Positions 24,345 through 34,007 of a stretch of DNA of 64,000 nt are shown piece by piece. Position 1 is the stretch's first letter. Each line of letters begins with the position of its first letter. Under the pieces are notes generated by a model. It did no database searches. It saw only the letters and a list, made by a program, of their open reading frames with translations, and had not been told where the DNA came from. The position numbers were made by a program, and so were the translations under genes. Origin of the DNA: Mesorhizobium sp. INR15 (GTDB lineage: Bacteria > Pseudomonadota > Alphaproteobacteria > Rhizobiales > Rhizobiaceae); the NCBI RefSeq assembly GCF_015500075.1, contig NZ_CP045496.1, positions 4,040,001 through 4,104,000 of the forward strand, in the 5' to 3' direction.

Positions 24345-26411
24345 TCAGATATCCAGCACTTCCGTTTCGGCGAATTCGGCGCGCTCCTGGATGAAGCGGA
24401 AGCGGGCTTCGGGCTTGGTGCCCATCAGCGCGTCGACCGCATCCTTGGTTGCCGCCTCGGCATCAATCACGTCGATCCTGAGCAGCGTGCGCTTCCTCGG
24501 ATCCATGGTGGTTTCCTTGAGCTGGGCAGCCATCATTTCGCCCAGGCCCTTGAAGCGGCCAAGCTCGACCTTGCCGCGCCCGGTGAACTCGGTGCGCAAA
24601 AGCTCGTCCTTGTGCGCGTCGTCCCGGGCATAGGCGATCTTGCCGCCTTGCCGGAGCGAGTAGAGCGGCGGCACCGCCAGGTAGAGATGGCCGCCACGTA
24701 TCAGCGCCGGCATCTCCTGATAGAAGAAGGTGATCAGCAGCGAGGCGATATGGGCACCGTCGACATCGGCGTCGGTCATGATGATGACGCGGTCGTAGCG
24801 TAAGTCCTCGTCGCGGTATTTCGACCGCGTGCCGCAGCCAAGCGCCTGGATCAGGTCGGAAATCTGCTGGTTTGCGGCGAGCTTGTCGTTGCCCGCGCTC
24901 GCGACGTTGAGAATCTTGCCGCGCAGCGGCAGCACGGCCTGACTGGCCCGGTCGCGCGCCTGCTTGGCCGAGCCGCCGGCGGAGTCACCTTCGACGATGA
25001 AGAGTTCGGCGCCGGCCGCGGCGTTCTGTGTGCAGTCGGCGAGCTTGCCGGGCAGCCGCAGTTTGCGCACCGCGCTCTTGCGCGACACTTCCTTTTCCTG
25101 GCGCCGGCGCACCCGTTCGTCGGCGCGCGCGATCACCCATTCGAGCAGTTTCGATGCTTCCTGCGGATTGTCGGCGAGCCAATGATCGAACGGGTCGCGG
25201 ATGGCGGTTTCGACAATCCGGATGGCTTCGATGGTCGCCAAACGGTCCTTGGTCTGGCCGACGAATTCCGGTTCACGGATGAATACCGACAACATGCCCG
25301 CCGCCGAGATCATCACGTCCTCGGAGGTTACGATCGAAGCGCGCTTGTTGCCGACGAGGTCGGCATAGGCGCGCAGGCCGCGTGTCAGGACGTTGCGGAA
25401 ACCGGCCTCGTGCGTGCCGCCTTCGCCAGTCGGGATGGTGTTGCAGTAGGAATTGATGAAGCCGTCGCCGCCGAACCAGGTCACCGCCCATTCGAGCGAG
25501 CCATGGCCGCCTTGCTTTTCGCTCTTGCCGGCGAAGATTTCGCGCGTCACCTGGAAGTCGTCGCCAAGCGATGCCTTGAGATAATCCTTGAGGCCGCCGG
25601 GGAAATGGAACGCGGCCTTGGCCGGCGTCTGATCCTTTTCCTTGATCAGCGACGGATCACAGGTCCAGCGGATCTCGACGCCGCCGAACAGATAGGCTTT
25701 CGACCGCGTCATACGGTAGAGCCGCGCCGGCTCGAACGCCGCGCCCTTGCCGAAAATCTGCTCGTCGGGGTGGAAGCGGATCTTGGTGCCACGCCGGTTG
25801 TGGACTTCGCCGAGCTGCTCCAGGCCGCTCACCGGAACGCCGCGCGAAAAGCGCTGGCGGTAGAGCTGGCGGCCACGCGCGACCTCGACCTCGAGATGAT
25901 CCGACAATGCGTTGACCACGGATACGCCGACACCGTGCAGACCGCCGGAGGTTTCGTAGACCTTCGAGTCGAACTTGCCGCCCGAATGCAGCGTCGTCAT
26001 GATGACTTCGAGCGCCGGCTTCTTGAATTTCGGATGTGGGTCGACCGGAATGCCGCGGCCATTGTCGGTGACGGCAAGATAGCCATCGGCGGAAAGCTCG
26101 ACATCGATGAAGGTGGCATGGCCGGCGACTGCCTCGTCCATCGAGTTGTCGATGACTTCGGCGAACAGATGGTGCATCGCCTTGTCGTCGGTGCCGCCGA
26201 TATACATGCCCGGCCGCCGCCGCACCGGCTCCAGCCCTTCCAGCACCTCGATGTCGGCGGCACTGTAGCCTTCGCTGCCATCCTTGGCTGGCGCCGGGCG
26301 CTTGACGGCCGCCTGCACCAACGGATCAGCCGGGCGCGCCGACGGCCGAACCGGCTGTGGCTGCTTGTCCATGCTGCCGAAAAGATCGTTGTTGTCGTCC
26401 ATGCCTGCCAT
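24345..26411 (-). CDS. parE: DNA topoisomerase IV subunit B
   Basis: ParE supplies the ATPase and TOPRIM parts of topoisomerase IV, which decatenates replicated chromosomes. The 688 residues show the GHKL motifs EVIDNSMDEAVAGH, DNGRGIPVD and GGLHGVGVSVVNALS, the TOPRIM EGDSAGGSAKQARDR and MTDADVDGAHIASLL, and the C-terminal RFKGLGEMMAAQLKETTMDP. The shorter length without the GyrB-type insertion and the ending support ParE rather than GyrB. The N-terminal ~45 residues (DNNDLFGSMDKQPQP) are a rhizobial extension. An in-frame ATG at 26402 is an alternative start. Confidence 0.95.
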   Translation of the reverse strand: MAGMDDNNDLFGSMDKQPQPVRPSARPADPLVQAAVKRPAPAKDGSEGYSAADIEVLEGLEPVRRRPGMYIGGTDDKAMHHLFAEVIDNSMDEAVAGHATFIDVELSADGYLAVTDNGRGIPVDPHPKFKKPALEVIMTTLHSGGKFDSKVYETSGGLHGVGVSVVNALSDHLEVEVARGRQLYRQRFSRGVPVSGLEQLGEVHNRRGTKIRFHPDEQIFGKGAAFEPARLYRMTRSKAYLFGGVEIRWTCDPSLIKEKDQTPAKAAFHFPGGLKDYLKASLGDDFQVTREIFAGKSEKQGGHGSLEWAVTWFGGDGFINSYCNTIPTGEGGTHEAGFRNVLTRGLRAYADLVGNKRASIVTSEDVMISAAGMLSVFIREPEFVGQTKDRLATIEAIRIVETAIRDPFDHWLADNPQEASKLLEWVIARADERVRRRQEKEVSRKSAVRKLRLPGKLADCTQNAAAGAELFIVEGDSAGGSAKQARDRASQAVLPLRGKILNVASAGNDKLAANQQISDLIQALGCGTRSKYRDEDLRYDRVIIMTDADVDGAHIASLLITFFYQEMPALIRGGHLYLAVPPLYSLRQGGKIAYARDDAHKDELLRTEFTGRGKVELGRFKGLGEMMAAQLKETTMDPRKRTLLRIDVIDAEAATKDAVDALMGTKPEARFRFIQERAEFAETEVLDI

Positions 26412-26639
26412 AGGGTCCGGTGCTGCGAATCACGTCGCGATACTGCCACGCTTTTCAGCGGCAAGCGACGGAGGTTCCTGTTCCGTTCGGGGATTTGCCC
26501 TCTCTTATCCCAAAACCATTCGATAACCAAGCCGGCGGAAATAGGCCGAAGGCGGCCGTCGGGCATTCCTGATTATTTAACAATGCCGCCTAGCGTGAGG
26601 CCAACAAAACAAGAAACTGCGGGCATCAGGGGTTTCGGC

Positions 26640-27567
26640 GTGAGGGGCAAGGCCATAACGATGATCGGAATCGCCGCCGTTTTCGGCGCGATCTCGATTT
26701 TTTGCCGCGGACTTCTGGGTCAAGAGCCAGGCCAAGGCCGATGCCAATGAGAAGACGGCATCGATCCCGGTGCCTGAAACGCCCAAGATCGAGTTCAAGA
26801 CGATCGTGGTGGCGAACGCGCCATTGCGCTACGGCATGGTGCTCGACCGGGCCACGCTCAGCCAGATCCCCTGGCCGCAGGATTCCGTGCCACAGGGCGC
26901 GTTCACCACGGTTGATGCCTTGCTGGCCGAGGGCGGCCGCGTCGTGCTGTCGCCGATCGAGATCAACGAACCGGTGCTGCTCAGCAAGCTGTCCGGTCCC
27001 AATGGCCGCGCGACGCTGTCCAACATGCTGTCGCCGGGAATGCGGGCGGTCACCATCCGCATCGATGAGATCGCCGGTGTCGGTGGTTTCGTCACACCGG
27101 GCGACCGTGTCGATGTCGTGTTGACACGCGATGCCGGCGCAATCCAGGAAGTGGCCAAGAACGCGCAAGGTGCCGCCGGTTCGACGGTCACCTCGGAGAT
27201 CGTCGTTGCCGACGCCAAGGTGCTGAGTGTCGGGCAGGGCGCGGACGAGCGCCAGACCGCACCGCAGATCGCCAACTCAGTGACCATCGAGGTGACGACC
27301 GATGGCGCGCAGAAGGTCGCACTTGCCCGCACCGTGGGCTCGTTGTCGCTGTCGCTTCGGTCGGCCAGCGAAGGCGGCGACGGCAAGAACGGCGTTACCA
27401 CCATTTCCTCGTTCGGTGGCTCGGTGGCTTCGAGTGTCCAGGCAGCGGCGGGTTCGCTGTTCAACGCGGTGGCTAAGGAGCCGGAGAAGCCGAAGTTCAA
27501 GACGATCATCGTAACGCGCGGCACGAAGGCCGAGGAATACCAGGTTCCTTCGCGAGATCAGAAATAA
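26640..27567 (+). CDS. cpaB: Flp pilus assembly protein CpaB, apparent +1 frameshift near the N-terminus
   Basis: CpaB is a periplasmic, membrane-anchored assembly factor of the Tad pilus. The long frame (26770-27567) encodes the SAF-domain body (LRYGMVLDRATLSQIPWP, PVLLSKLSGPNGRATLS, RAVTIRIDEIAGVGGFVTPGDRVDVVLTRD) but lacks the usual N-terminal helix. That helix (GIAAVFGAISIF) is encoded in another frame from GTG 26640, with AGGGG 7 bases upstream. Removing one T from the six-T run at 26698-26703 joins both parts (continuing AADFWVKSQAKADANEK). Either the sequence has a homopolymer error or the gene is shifted, and the body may be made from an internal start without its anchor. It is first in the pilus operon. 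Confidence 0.85.
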
Positions 27568-27597
27568 AGACCGGTGGGGACCGGACGGGACGGGACA

Positions 27598-29043
27598 ATG
27601 GTGATGCACAACACATTTCGGATGGCAAAGAGGCTGCTGGCTTTGCGCGGCTTGGCGATGGCGGCCACGCTGGCGATGAGCGGCATGCTGGCGTTCTCGC
27701 CGTCGGCCAGGGCCGACAACGACATTGTCTATGTGTCGTCGACCAAGAATGCATCGATCAAGGTAGCCAAGGGCAAGCCGAAGACGGTCATGACCAGTGC
27801 CGCCTTCTACCAGATCGTCATAGGCGATCCGGAGATCGCCAACGTCAACCCGCTGACCGACAAATCCTTCTACGTGCTGGGCAACAACCTTGGCACCACC
27901 GGCATCGCGCTCTTCGACGAGAAGAAGCAGCTGGTCGGCACCGTCGACATCGAAGTGACGCTCGACACCGACCAACTGGCAAGCACCATCCGCGCCAGCG
28001 TGCCGGATGCCAACATCAAGGTTGGTTCCGCCAATGGCCGCGTGGTGCTGTCGGGCGAGGCGGATGACGCGGTCGCCGCGGACAAGGCAAACAAGATTGC
28101 AACGCGCTTCTCCGGCAATGAGGAAGTGATCAATTCGGTCAATATTTCGTCGTCGCAGCAAGTTCAGCTCAACGTGCGCTTCGTCGAGATCAACCGTCAG
28201 GCTGGGCAGGCGCTCGGTGCGAAATACAGCGCAAACTTCGCCTACGGTCTCGGCGGGCGTGACGTTTCGCTGGATCCAGGCAACGTGCCAGCCGCAGGGA
28301 ATGGCGAGATCATCGGCCGGCTGTTGTCGAATGGTGTCTCAATCGATATCGCCATCAAGGCGCTGGAAGATCACGGACTCGCCCGGCGGCTGGCCGAACC
28401 AAACCTGATTGCCCGTTCGGGCGAGACCGCGAGTTTCCTTGCCGGCGGCGAATTCCCGATCCCGGTTTCCGAGGACAATGGCAAGATCTCGGTCAGCTAC
28501 AAGAAATACGGCGTCAGCCTCGATTTCAAGCCGACCGTGCTCAAGGACGGGCTGGTCAGCCTGGATATCGCTCCTGAAGTTTCGTCGATCGATGCATCGG
28601 CCTCCTACAATATCGGCAGCATTTCAGTGCCGGGCTTCATTGTGCGCCGTGCCAAGACGTCGGTCGATCTGAAGAACGGCCAGAGCTTCATGATCGCCGG
28701 ACTCCTGCAGTCGCAGAACGACATCACCACGTCGCGGCTTCCCGGCCTGGGCAAGCTGCCGGTGCTAGGCTCGCTATTTTCGTCGAAGTCCTACCAGCGG
28801 CGTGAGACCGATCTGGTGATCATCGTCACCCCCTATCTGGTCAAGCCCGTCGATCCATCCAAGAAGCTTGCCGAACCGACCGATGGCACGCAGGCGGCCA
28901 GCAATGTCGACTATTTCCTCAACAATACCGAGGAAGTGAAAGCGTCCGATGGCAATCGCGCGCTGGCCATGGCCGACGGCAGCGCCGCGCAGCCGACACC
29001 CATCACCACCGTCGGGCATTTCCTCGACCTGCCGAAGGACTGA
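27598..29043 (+). CDS. cpaC: Tad pilus secretin CpaC/RcpA
   Basis: The 481-residue precursor has a signal peptide (about 1-40, ending SARA), an N-terminal pilus-type domain (YVSSTKNASIKVAKGKP, IANVNPLTDKSFYVLG), a BON-like domain (about residues 120-185), and the C-terminal secretin core: QLNVRFVEINRQAGQALG, VSIDIAIKALEDHGLARRLAEP-type segment, and VPGFIVRRAKTSVDL, LLQSQNDITTSRLPGLGKLP, ending VIIVTPYLVKPV. It forms the outer-membrane pore of the Flp pilus. The start among several ATGs is uncertain; 27598 is chosen. It is 30 bases after cpaB. Confidence 0.94.
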   Translation: MVMHNTFRMAKRLLALRGLAMAATLAMSGMLAFSPSARADNDIVYVSSTKNASIKVAKGKPKTVMTSAAFYQIVIGDPEIANVNPLTDKSFYVLGNNLGTTGIALFDEKKQLVGTVDIEVTLDTDQLASTIRASVPDANIKVGSANGRVVLSGEADDAVAADKANKIATRFSGNEEVINSVNISSSQQVQLNVRFVEINRQAGQALGAKYSANFAYGLGGRDVSLDPGNVPAAGNGEIIGRLLSNGVSIDIAIKALEDHGLARRLAEPNLIARSGETASFLAGGEFPIPVSEDNGKISVSYKKYGVSLDFKPTVLKDGLVSLDIAPEVSSIDASASYNIGSISVPGFIVRRAKTSVDLKNGQSFMIAGLLQSQNDITTSRLPGLGKLPVLGSLFSSKSYQRRETDLVIIVTPYLVKPVDPSKKLAEPTDGTQAASNVDYFLNNTEEVKASDGNRALAMADGSAAQPTPITTVGHFLDLPKD

Positions 29044-29047
29044 AGCC

Positions 29048-29317
29048 ATGCGCATGATCCTGAGATCAAGCATCGCAGCGCTGTTGGCTGGCCTCGCCAG
29101 CGGCTGCACGACCGATGACTACGTGCGGACCGAAGGCGTGACGTCGGGTGCTGGCGACGCGCAAGCCGCCAACACCGTGATGCAGATGGTCGATCCGTGG
29201 AAATACGGTGTCCAAAACACAAAGCTGCTGGTTCCAGCGCAACGGGCTGGCTCCACAACCGCCGCAGCCGACCAGGCCGCCGGCGCGAAGTCTTCACAGA
29301 CAGCTACAACCAATTGA
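29048..29317 (+). CDS. small lipoprotein in the cpaD position
   Basis: The 89-residue precursor begins MRMILRSSIAALLAGLASGC, with a lipobox-like LASGC (Cys20), so it is a predicted lipoprotein with a ~70-residue mature part rich in Ala, Thr and Gln (DYVRTEGVTSGAGDAQ, NTVMQMVDPWKYGVQ). Full-length CpaD pilus lipoproteins are about twice this long and I see no clear CpaD core. It may be a shortened functional replacement, or pilotin, for the secretin encoded 4 bases upstream. It is tightly placed in the operon between cpaC and cpaE. Confidence 0.75.
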   Translation: MRMILRSSIAALLAGLASGCTTDDYVRTEGVTSGAGDAQAANTVMQMVDPWKYGVQNTKLLVPAQRAGSTTAAADQAAGAKSSQTATTN

Positions 29318-29352
29318 TTTGGCTGGCGATTGACCTGACGGGCTGACAAAAA

Positions 29353-30567
29353 ATGGCAAGCGGCATCAAAACCAAGAAAATTCTGCTCGTATCCACCGAC
29401 AGGACCTTCCTGCAGGACACGCGGACGGCATTTTCCGCCTCCGAAATCATCCAGCTTTCGACGGTTGAAAAAAGCGTCACCGAGTTGCGCGGCGAGATCC
29501 AGGAGACCGATTTCGGCGCGATCATCGTCGATATGGACGCGGCACGGCTCGAAGAAGTCGAGTCGTTGCAGCGCATCATGCGCCGGCTGGAGGGCCGGGT
29601 TCCGGTGGTCGTGGTCACCCAGGAGTTCAACGCGGCCGCGGTGCGTATCCTGGTTCAGCTTCAGGTGGCGGATTTCCTGGTCAAGCCGATCACCACCGCT
29701 GACCTCGTCCGTTCCGTCGTGCGCGCCTTGCAGGGACCGGGGCGCGAGGAGAATACTGAATCGCAGATCTATACGTTCATGCCGGCCGCCGGTGGCGTCG
29801 GCACCACGACACTGGCGCTGCAGACGGCTTTCCAACTGCATCACTCGGTGACGCGAGGAGCGTCGACATGCGTGGTCGACCTCAATTTTCAGCAAGGCGC
29901 CTGTGCTGAATATCTCGACCTCGAACCGCGTTTCGATATCACCGAAATCGAAAACCAGCCCGAGCGTCTCGACCGGCAATTGCTCGATGTGATGCTGTCG
30001 AAGCACGCGAGCGGACTGTGCGTGCTGGCGGCGCCGACGCATCCTTCGGAAATGCGCTCGTTCAAGACGGACGTCGTGGTGCGGATGCTGGATCTCGTTT
30101 CGGCCTATTTCGACAATGTCGTCATCGACATGCCGCGCACCTGGTTTCCGTGGACGGAGACGGTACTGCTGGGCTCCAACAAGCTCTACATCGTCGCCGA
30201 AATGACGGTGCCATGCCTGCGGCACACGCAGCGGCTGATCCAGGCGGTCTATGAGACTGCCGGCAAGGAAGTGAAGCCGAATGTCATCGTCAACCGCTTC
30301 GAGCAGAAGATGTTCGACAACGGCATCAAGCAGGCGGATGTCCAGGACATCCTGGGCGAGCATTTTGTTGGCGGCATCGCCAACAATTACCGCCTGGTGC
30401 GCGAGGCGGTCGACCGTGGCGTCCCCCTGCACGAGATCGACCCGAACGCCAATGTCATCAACGATCTGAAGAAGATCATCCTTCCGGAAGAAGCGGTCGC
30501 GACCCAGTTGAAATCGCGGTCGCTGTTCAGCATCGGCAAAGGCTTGCTGAAGAGGAAGGCAGGATGA
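29353..30567 (+). CDS. cpaE: Tad pilus localisation ATPase-like protein CpaE/TadZ
   Basis: The 404-residue protein has an N-terminal receiver-like domain (1-~125; Asp60 in IIVDMD and Lys111 in LVKPIT are in the receiver positions, but the first acidic pair is only partly kept). A MinD/ParA-like domain follows. Its P-loop reads AAGGVGTTTLA (145-155), lacking both lysines of the KGG-x-GKT deviant Walker A. CpaE/TadZ proteins mark the pole for pilus assembly. The P-loop suggests weak or absent ATP hydrolysis, as reported for some TadZ proteins. Its stop overlaps the cpaF start (ATGA). Confidence 0.92.
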   Translation: MASGIKTKKILLVSTDRTFLQDTRTAFSASEIIQLSTVEKSVTELRGEIQETDFGAIIVDMDAARLEEVESLQRIMRRLEGRVPVVVVTQEFNAAAVRILVQLQVADFLVKPITTADLVRSVVRALQGPGREENTESQIYTFMPAAGGVGTTTLALQTAFQLHHSVTRGASTCVVDLNFQQGACAEYLDLEPRFDITEIENQPERLDRQLLDVMLSKHASGLCVLAAPTHPSEMRSFKTDVVVRMLDLVSAYFDNVVIDMPRTWFPWTETVLLGSNKLYIVAEMTVPCLRHTQRLIQAVYETAGKEVKPNVIVNRFEQKMFDNGIKQADVQDILGEHFVGGIANNYRLVREAVDRGVPLHEIDPNANVINDLKKIILPEEAVATQLKSRSLFSIGKGLLKRKAG

Positions 30568-31982
30568 CCAGCCGTTTCTCCACCCTGCAGAACCGTGATG
30601 CACGGCCACTGCGCTCCGCTGAAGCGACACCGGTAGCGCATCACGCCGTAGTCATTCCGACGACCCGCAAGGTCCTGGCAAAGGCGGAGGCCTCGCCGGC
30701 AAAAAGCGCCAACAAGGTGCTGGATGCACGCGTGCGGATCCATCGCCTGCTGCTCGAAGAGATCAACCTTGTCGCGCTGGAGCGCCTGCCCAAGGATGAG
30801 ATGCGCCGGCAAGTGCATGATTTCGTGCAGGAAAAGACAAAGCAGGAGCGGATGGCGATCAACGCCGCCGAGCTTGACGCACTGGTCGACGACATTGTCG
30901 ACGAGATGGTTGGCCTTGGCCCACTGGAGCCGCTGCTGAAGGACCCCGAGATCAACGACATTCTGATCAACGGCCACGAGAACTGCTTTGTCGAAAAAAG
31001 GGGCAAACTGCAGCCGGTCAGTATTCCGTTCAAGGATGAGGCGCATCTGCTGCGCATCGTCAACAAGATCGTTGCCGCGGTCGGCCGGCGGGTTGACGAG
31101 TCCCAGCCGATGGTCGATGCGCGCATGCTGGATGGATCGCGCTTCAACGCCGCCATCCGTCCGGTCGCTGTCGACGGGCCGCTGGTCTCGATCCGCAAAT
31201 TCTCCAAGAACAAGCTTGGGCTGCACAAGCTGGTCGAATTCGGCGCTATCACGCAGAACATGGCCGAAGTGCTTGCGGCTGCCGTGCATGCCCGCAAGAC
31301 GACGATCATTTCCGGCGGTACCGGCACCGGCAAGACGACAATGCTCAATGCGCTGTCAGCCTTCATTCCGGAAGACGAACGGCTGATCACCATTGAGGAC
31401 GCGGCCGAACTCCAGCTGCAGCAACCACATGTGGCACGCATGGAGACGCGGCCGGCCAACATCGAGGGCCATGGCGAGCTGAAACAGCGTGATCTGGTCA
31501 AGAACGCGCTTCGCATGCGTCCCGACCGCATCATCCTTGGCGAGTGCCGCGGCGAGGAAGCCTTCGACATGCTGCAGGCGATGAACACGGGCCACGAAGG
31601 CTCGATGGCGACCATTCACGCCAACACCCCGCGCGACGCCATTTCGCGCCTTGAGCAGATGCTGGGCATGACCGGCATGCCGATGACGGTGCAATCCATC
31701 CGCAGCCAGATATCCAGCGCGATCGAACTTATCGTGCAGCTGACACGTCTGTCGGACGGCAAGCGCAAGGTGACGAGCGTGACCGAGGTCACCGGCATGG
31801 AAGGCGATGTCATCCAGATGCAGGAGATCTTCCGGTTCGTGCGTACCGGCATGGAAGCCGATGGCACGATCCTTGGTTACTACGAGGCGACCGGCATTCG
31901 GCCGCGCTTTCTCGATGATCTGCGCGCCATGGGTATTGAATTTCCCGGCAGATATTTCGAACCCGGCCGGCCGCAGGAGTAA
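30564..31982 (+). CDS. cpaF: Tad pilus secretion ATPase CpaF/TadA
   Basis: The 472-residue type II/IV secretion ATPase powers pilus extension and retraction. Visible are the N-terminal helical domain (~50-120), NDILINGHENCFVEKRGKL, the Walker A GGTGTGKTT (251-259), the Asp box TIEDAAELQLQQPHVAR, Walker B region RPDRIILGECRGEEAFDMLQ, and the His box MATIHANTPRDAISRLE. All catalytic boxes are intact. It overlaps cpaE by 4 bases and is followed 4 bases later by tadB. Confidence 0.97.
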   Translation: MTSRFSTLQNRDARPLRSAEATPVAHHAVVIPTTRKVLAKAEASPAKSANKVLDARVRIHRLLLEEINLVALERLPKDEMRRQVHDFVQEKTKQERMAINAAELDALVDDIVDEMVGLGPLEPLLKDPEINDILINGHENCFVEKRGKLQPVSIPFKDEAHLLRIVNKIVAAVGRRVDESQPMVDARMLDGSRFNAAIRPVAVDGPLVSIRKFSKNKLGLHKLVEFGAITQNMAEVLAAAVHARKTTIISGGTGTGKTTMLNALSAFIPEDERLITIEDAAELQLQQPHVARMETRPANIEGHGELKQRDLVKNALRMRPDRIILGECRGEEAFDMLQAMNTGHEGSMATIHANTPRDAISRLEQMLGMTGMPMTVQSIRSQISSAIELIVQLTRLSDGKRKVTSVTEVTGMEGDVIQMQEIFRFVRTGMEADGTILGYYEATGIRPRFLDDLRAMGIEFPGRYFEPGRPQE

Positions 31983-31986
31983 CAGG

Positions 31987-32952
31987 GTGTTCAACGGGCT
32001 CAGCGCGATCTACGTCGTCTATGCCGCGGCAGCGCTTACCGGCATCATGATCGCCGAGGCCTGTTATCTGCTTTACGCCGGCCGCAGCGACAAGCGCACC
32101 GCCATCAACCGGCGCATGAAACTGCAAGAAAGCAAGATCAGCCAGGAACAGGTGCTGATCCAGCTGCGCAAGGAGCGCGGCCTCGATGCTGGTTCGCCGC
32201 TGTTTTCACTCGACCGGTTTCGCGCCTTGCGCACGCAATCGGGCATGATCATGCCACTGTCGAAGTTCCTGATGATTACATCCGGCGTGGCCATGGCCGT
32301 CGCTCTGGCCGCCGTCTCGCGTGGTTTGCCGCTGTTGCTCGGGCTGCTGCTGTTTGTCATGCTTGCGCCGATCCTGCCGGTGATGACGATGCGCTTCAAA
32401 CGCGGCCGGCGGCTGAAGCGGTTCGGCATGCAGTTGCCGGAGGCGCTCGAACTGATCACGCGTGGCCTGAAGGCTGGTCATCCGGTGCCGGTGGCGATCG
32501 CCATGGTGTCGCGCGAGATGCCAGACCCGATTGGCACCGAATTCGGTGTCATCGCCGATGAGGTGACCTATGGCTCCGATCTTGTTTCGGCGTTGAATTC
32601 GCTGTTCGATCGTGTTGGCCACGAGGATCTGCCACTGTTCGTCACCGCCGTGTCAATCCAGACCAGCTCCGGCGGCAACCTGCGCGAAATTCTCGATGGC
32701 CTGTCGACGACCATCCGAGAGCGCGGCAAGCTGCGCCGCAAGGTGCGCGCCATTTCCACGGAAGGCCGGTTGTCCGCGTATATCCTGACGGCGGTGCCTG
32801 CTTTGCTGTTCGCAGCCATCATGGCGCTGATGCCGCAATACTACGCCGACGTCTGGGGCGTACCGAAGACGTGGTACATGATCGGCGGCTCGGTTACCTG
32901 GCTGATGCTGGGCAACCTGATGATGTTCAAGATGTCGAATTTCAAGTTCTGA
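31987..32952 (+). CDS. tadB: Tad pilus inner-membrane platform protein TadB
   Basis: The 321-residue protein has the T2SSF (GspF-like) domain in its middle (LPEALELITRGLKAGHPVPVAI, SALNSLFDRVGHEDLPLFVTA, QTSSGGNLREILDGLSTTIRER) and membrane helices near the N-terminus (about 6-28), at about 90-130, and at the C-terminus (about 262-310). GTG 31987 has a strong AGGAG 7 bases upstream; the longer open frame from 31807 overlaps cpaF and is not protein-like. It pairs with TadC as the platform on which CpaF acts. The next gene starts 1 base after its stop. Confidence 0.94.
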   Translation: MFNGLSAIYVVYAAAALTGIMIAEACYLLYAGRSDKRTAINRRMKLQESKISQEQVLIQLRKERGLDAGSPLFSLDRFRALRTQSGMIMPLSKFLMITSGVAMAVALAAVSRGLPLLLGLLLFVMLAPILPVMTMRFKRGRRLKRFGMQLPEALELITRGLKAGHPVPVAIAMVSREMPDPIGTEFGVIADEVTYGSDLVSALNSLFDRVGHEDLPLFVTAVSIQTSSGGNLREILDGLSTTIRERGKLRRKVRAISTEGRLSAYILTAVPALLFAAIMALMPQYYADVWGVPKTWYMIGGSVTWLMLGNLMMFKMSNFKF

Positions 32953-32953
32953 C

Positions 32954-33916
32954 ATGCAAAGCCTTATCGAATTCCTCGCCTCGCTTGCACCAACGTCACT
33001 GGTTCCGGTCGCTGTCCTGCTGCTGGCCCTGGGATCCGCAGCCGTGGCATGGCCATTGGTGGCGGCGAAAGGCGGGCGCAACGAACTCAAGCGCCGGCTC
33101 AAGCTGGATGATATGCCGGTGGCCGCGAAGGCCGAGCCGTCTCAGAAAAAGAATACCGGCATCGTGCGCGAGACGGCGGTGAAGAGGGCGCAGGAGTTCT
33201 ACGCCAAGAGCGATCCGGAAAATGTCGCCCGGCTGCGTTTGAAGCTCATCCAGGCGGGCTACATGGAGCCTCGCGCAGTCGGCATGTTCTTCCTCATTCG
33301 CTTCACCGCGATGATCGGCACGACGGTCGGCGTCTTTGTGCTCAACCGGTGGCTGGCCAGTCCTGACGCGACGATGGCCAGCCGGTGGGCATTCGTCATC
33401 CTGTCGGGCGCTGCCGGCTATTTCGTGCCAGGCCTGGTACTGGGCCAGAAGGTTCGGGAAAAGATGCGCGAGTACCGCAACGGTTTTCCCGATTTCATGG
33501 ACTTGATGATCGTCTGCTCGGACGCCGGCATGAGCATGGAGGCCGGCATCGAGCGCGTTTCGAAGGAACTCGCCAAGACCTATCCGGCGCTCAGCCAGAA
33601 TCTGCAGTTGGTGTCACTGGAGCTGAGGGCCGGCCGCAGCCTCGACGATGCGCTGAAGGCGCTTGCCGATCGCCTCAGCCTTGACGAGGTTCGTTCCTTC
33701 GCCACGCTCCTGCAGCAATCGAAGGAGCTCGGCACCAGCCTGTCTGGGGCGCTGCGCGTCTTTTCCGATGAGATGCGCCACAAGCGCATGTCGCTGGCGG
33801 AGGAGAAGGCGCACGCCTTGCCGGCGAAGATGTCGGTGCCGGTCGTGGTCTGCATCCTGCCGGTTGTGCTGATGATCGCTGTCATCCCGATCATCGTCAA
33901 AATGACGGCGCACTAG
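32954..33916 (+). CDS. tadC: Tad pilus inner-membrane platform protein TadC
   Basis: The 320-residue TadB paralogue has an N-terminal helix (about 15-35), helices near 110-155 and a C-terminal helix (~293-314), with a T2SSF domain between (NGFPDFMDLMIVCSDAGMSMEAGIERV, LELRAGRSLDDALKALADRL, LLQQSKELGTSLSGALRVFSDEMRHKR in segments). The arrangement directly after tadB is the standard Tad operon order. Nothing is missing. Confidence 0.94.
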   Translation: MQSLIEFLASLAPTSLVPVAVLLLALGSAAVAWPLVAAKGGRNELKRRLKLDDMPVAAKAEPSQKKNTGIVRETAVKRAQEFYAKSDPENVARLRLKLIQAGYMEPRAVGMFFLIRFTAMIGTTVGVFVLNRWLASPDATMASRWAFVILSGAAGYFVPGLVLGQKVREKMREYRNGFPDFMDLMIVCSDAGMSMEAGIERVSKELAKTYPALSQNLQLVSLELRAGRSLDDALKALADRLSLDEVRSFATLLQQSKELGTSLSGALRVFSDEMRHKRMSLAEEKAHALPAKMSVPVVVCILPVVLMIAVIPIIVKMTAH

Positions 33917-34007
33917 AGGAAGCGTTCAACTCTGCCGCACAAGCGACGACGCAAACAGCGGTATCGGGACACGCGGAGTCCGCAAAATACAAATTGGTGA
34001 GAAGCCC

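Noticed and set aside
25182..26750. Long plus-strand frame (522 codons) opposite parE
   Set aside because: Antisense shadow over parE. Only its last ~35 codons matter, as the true 5' end of cpaB before the T-run frameshift.
29119..30630. Long minus-strand frame opposite cpaE
   Set aside because: Antisense shadow of a clear CpaE gene.
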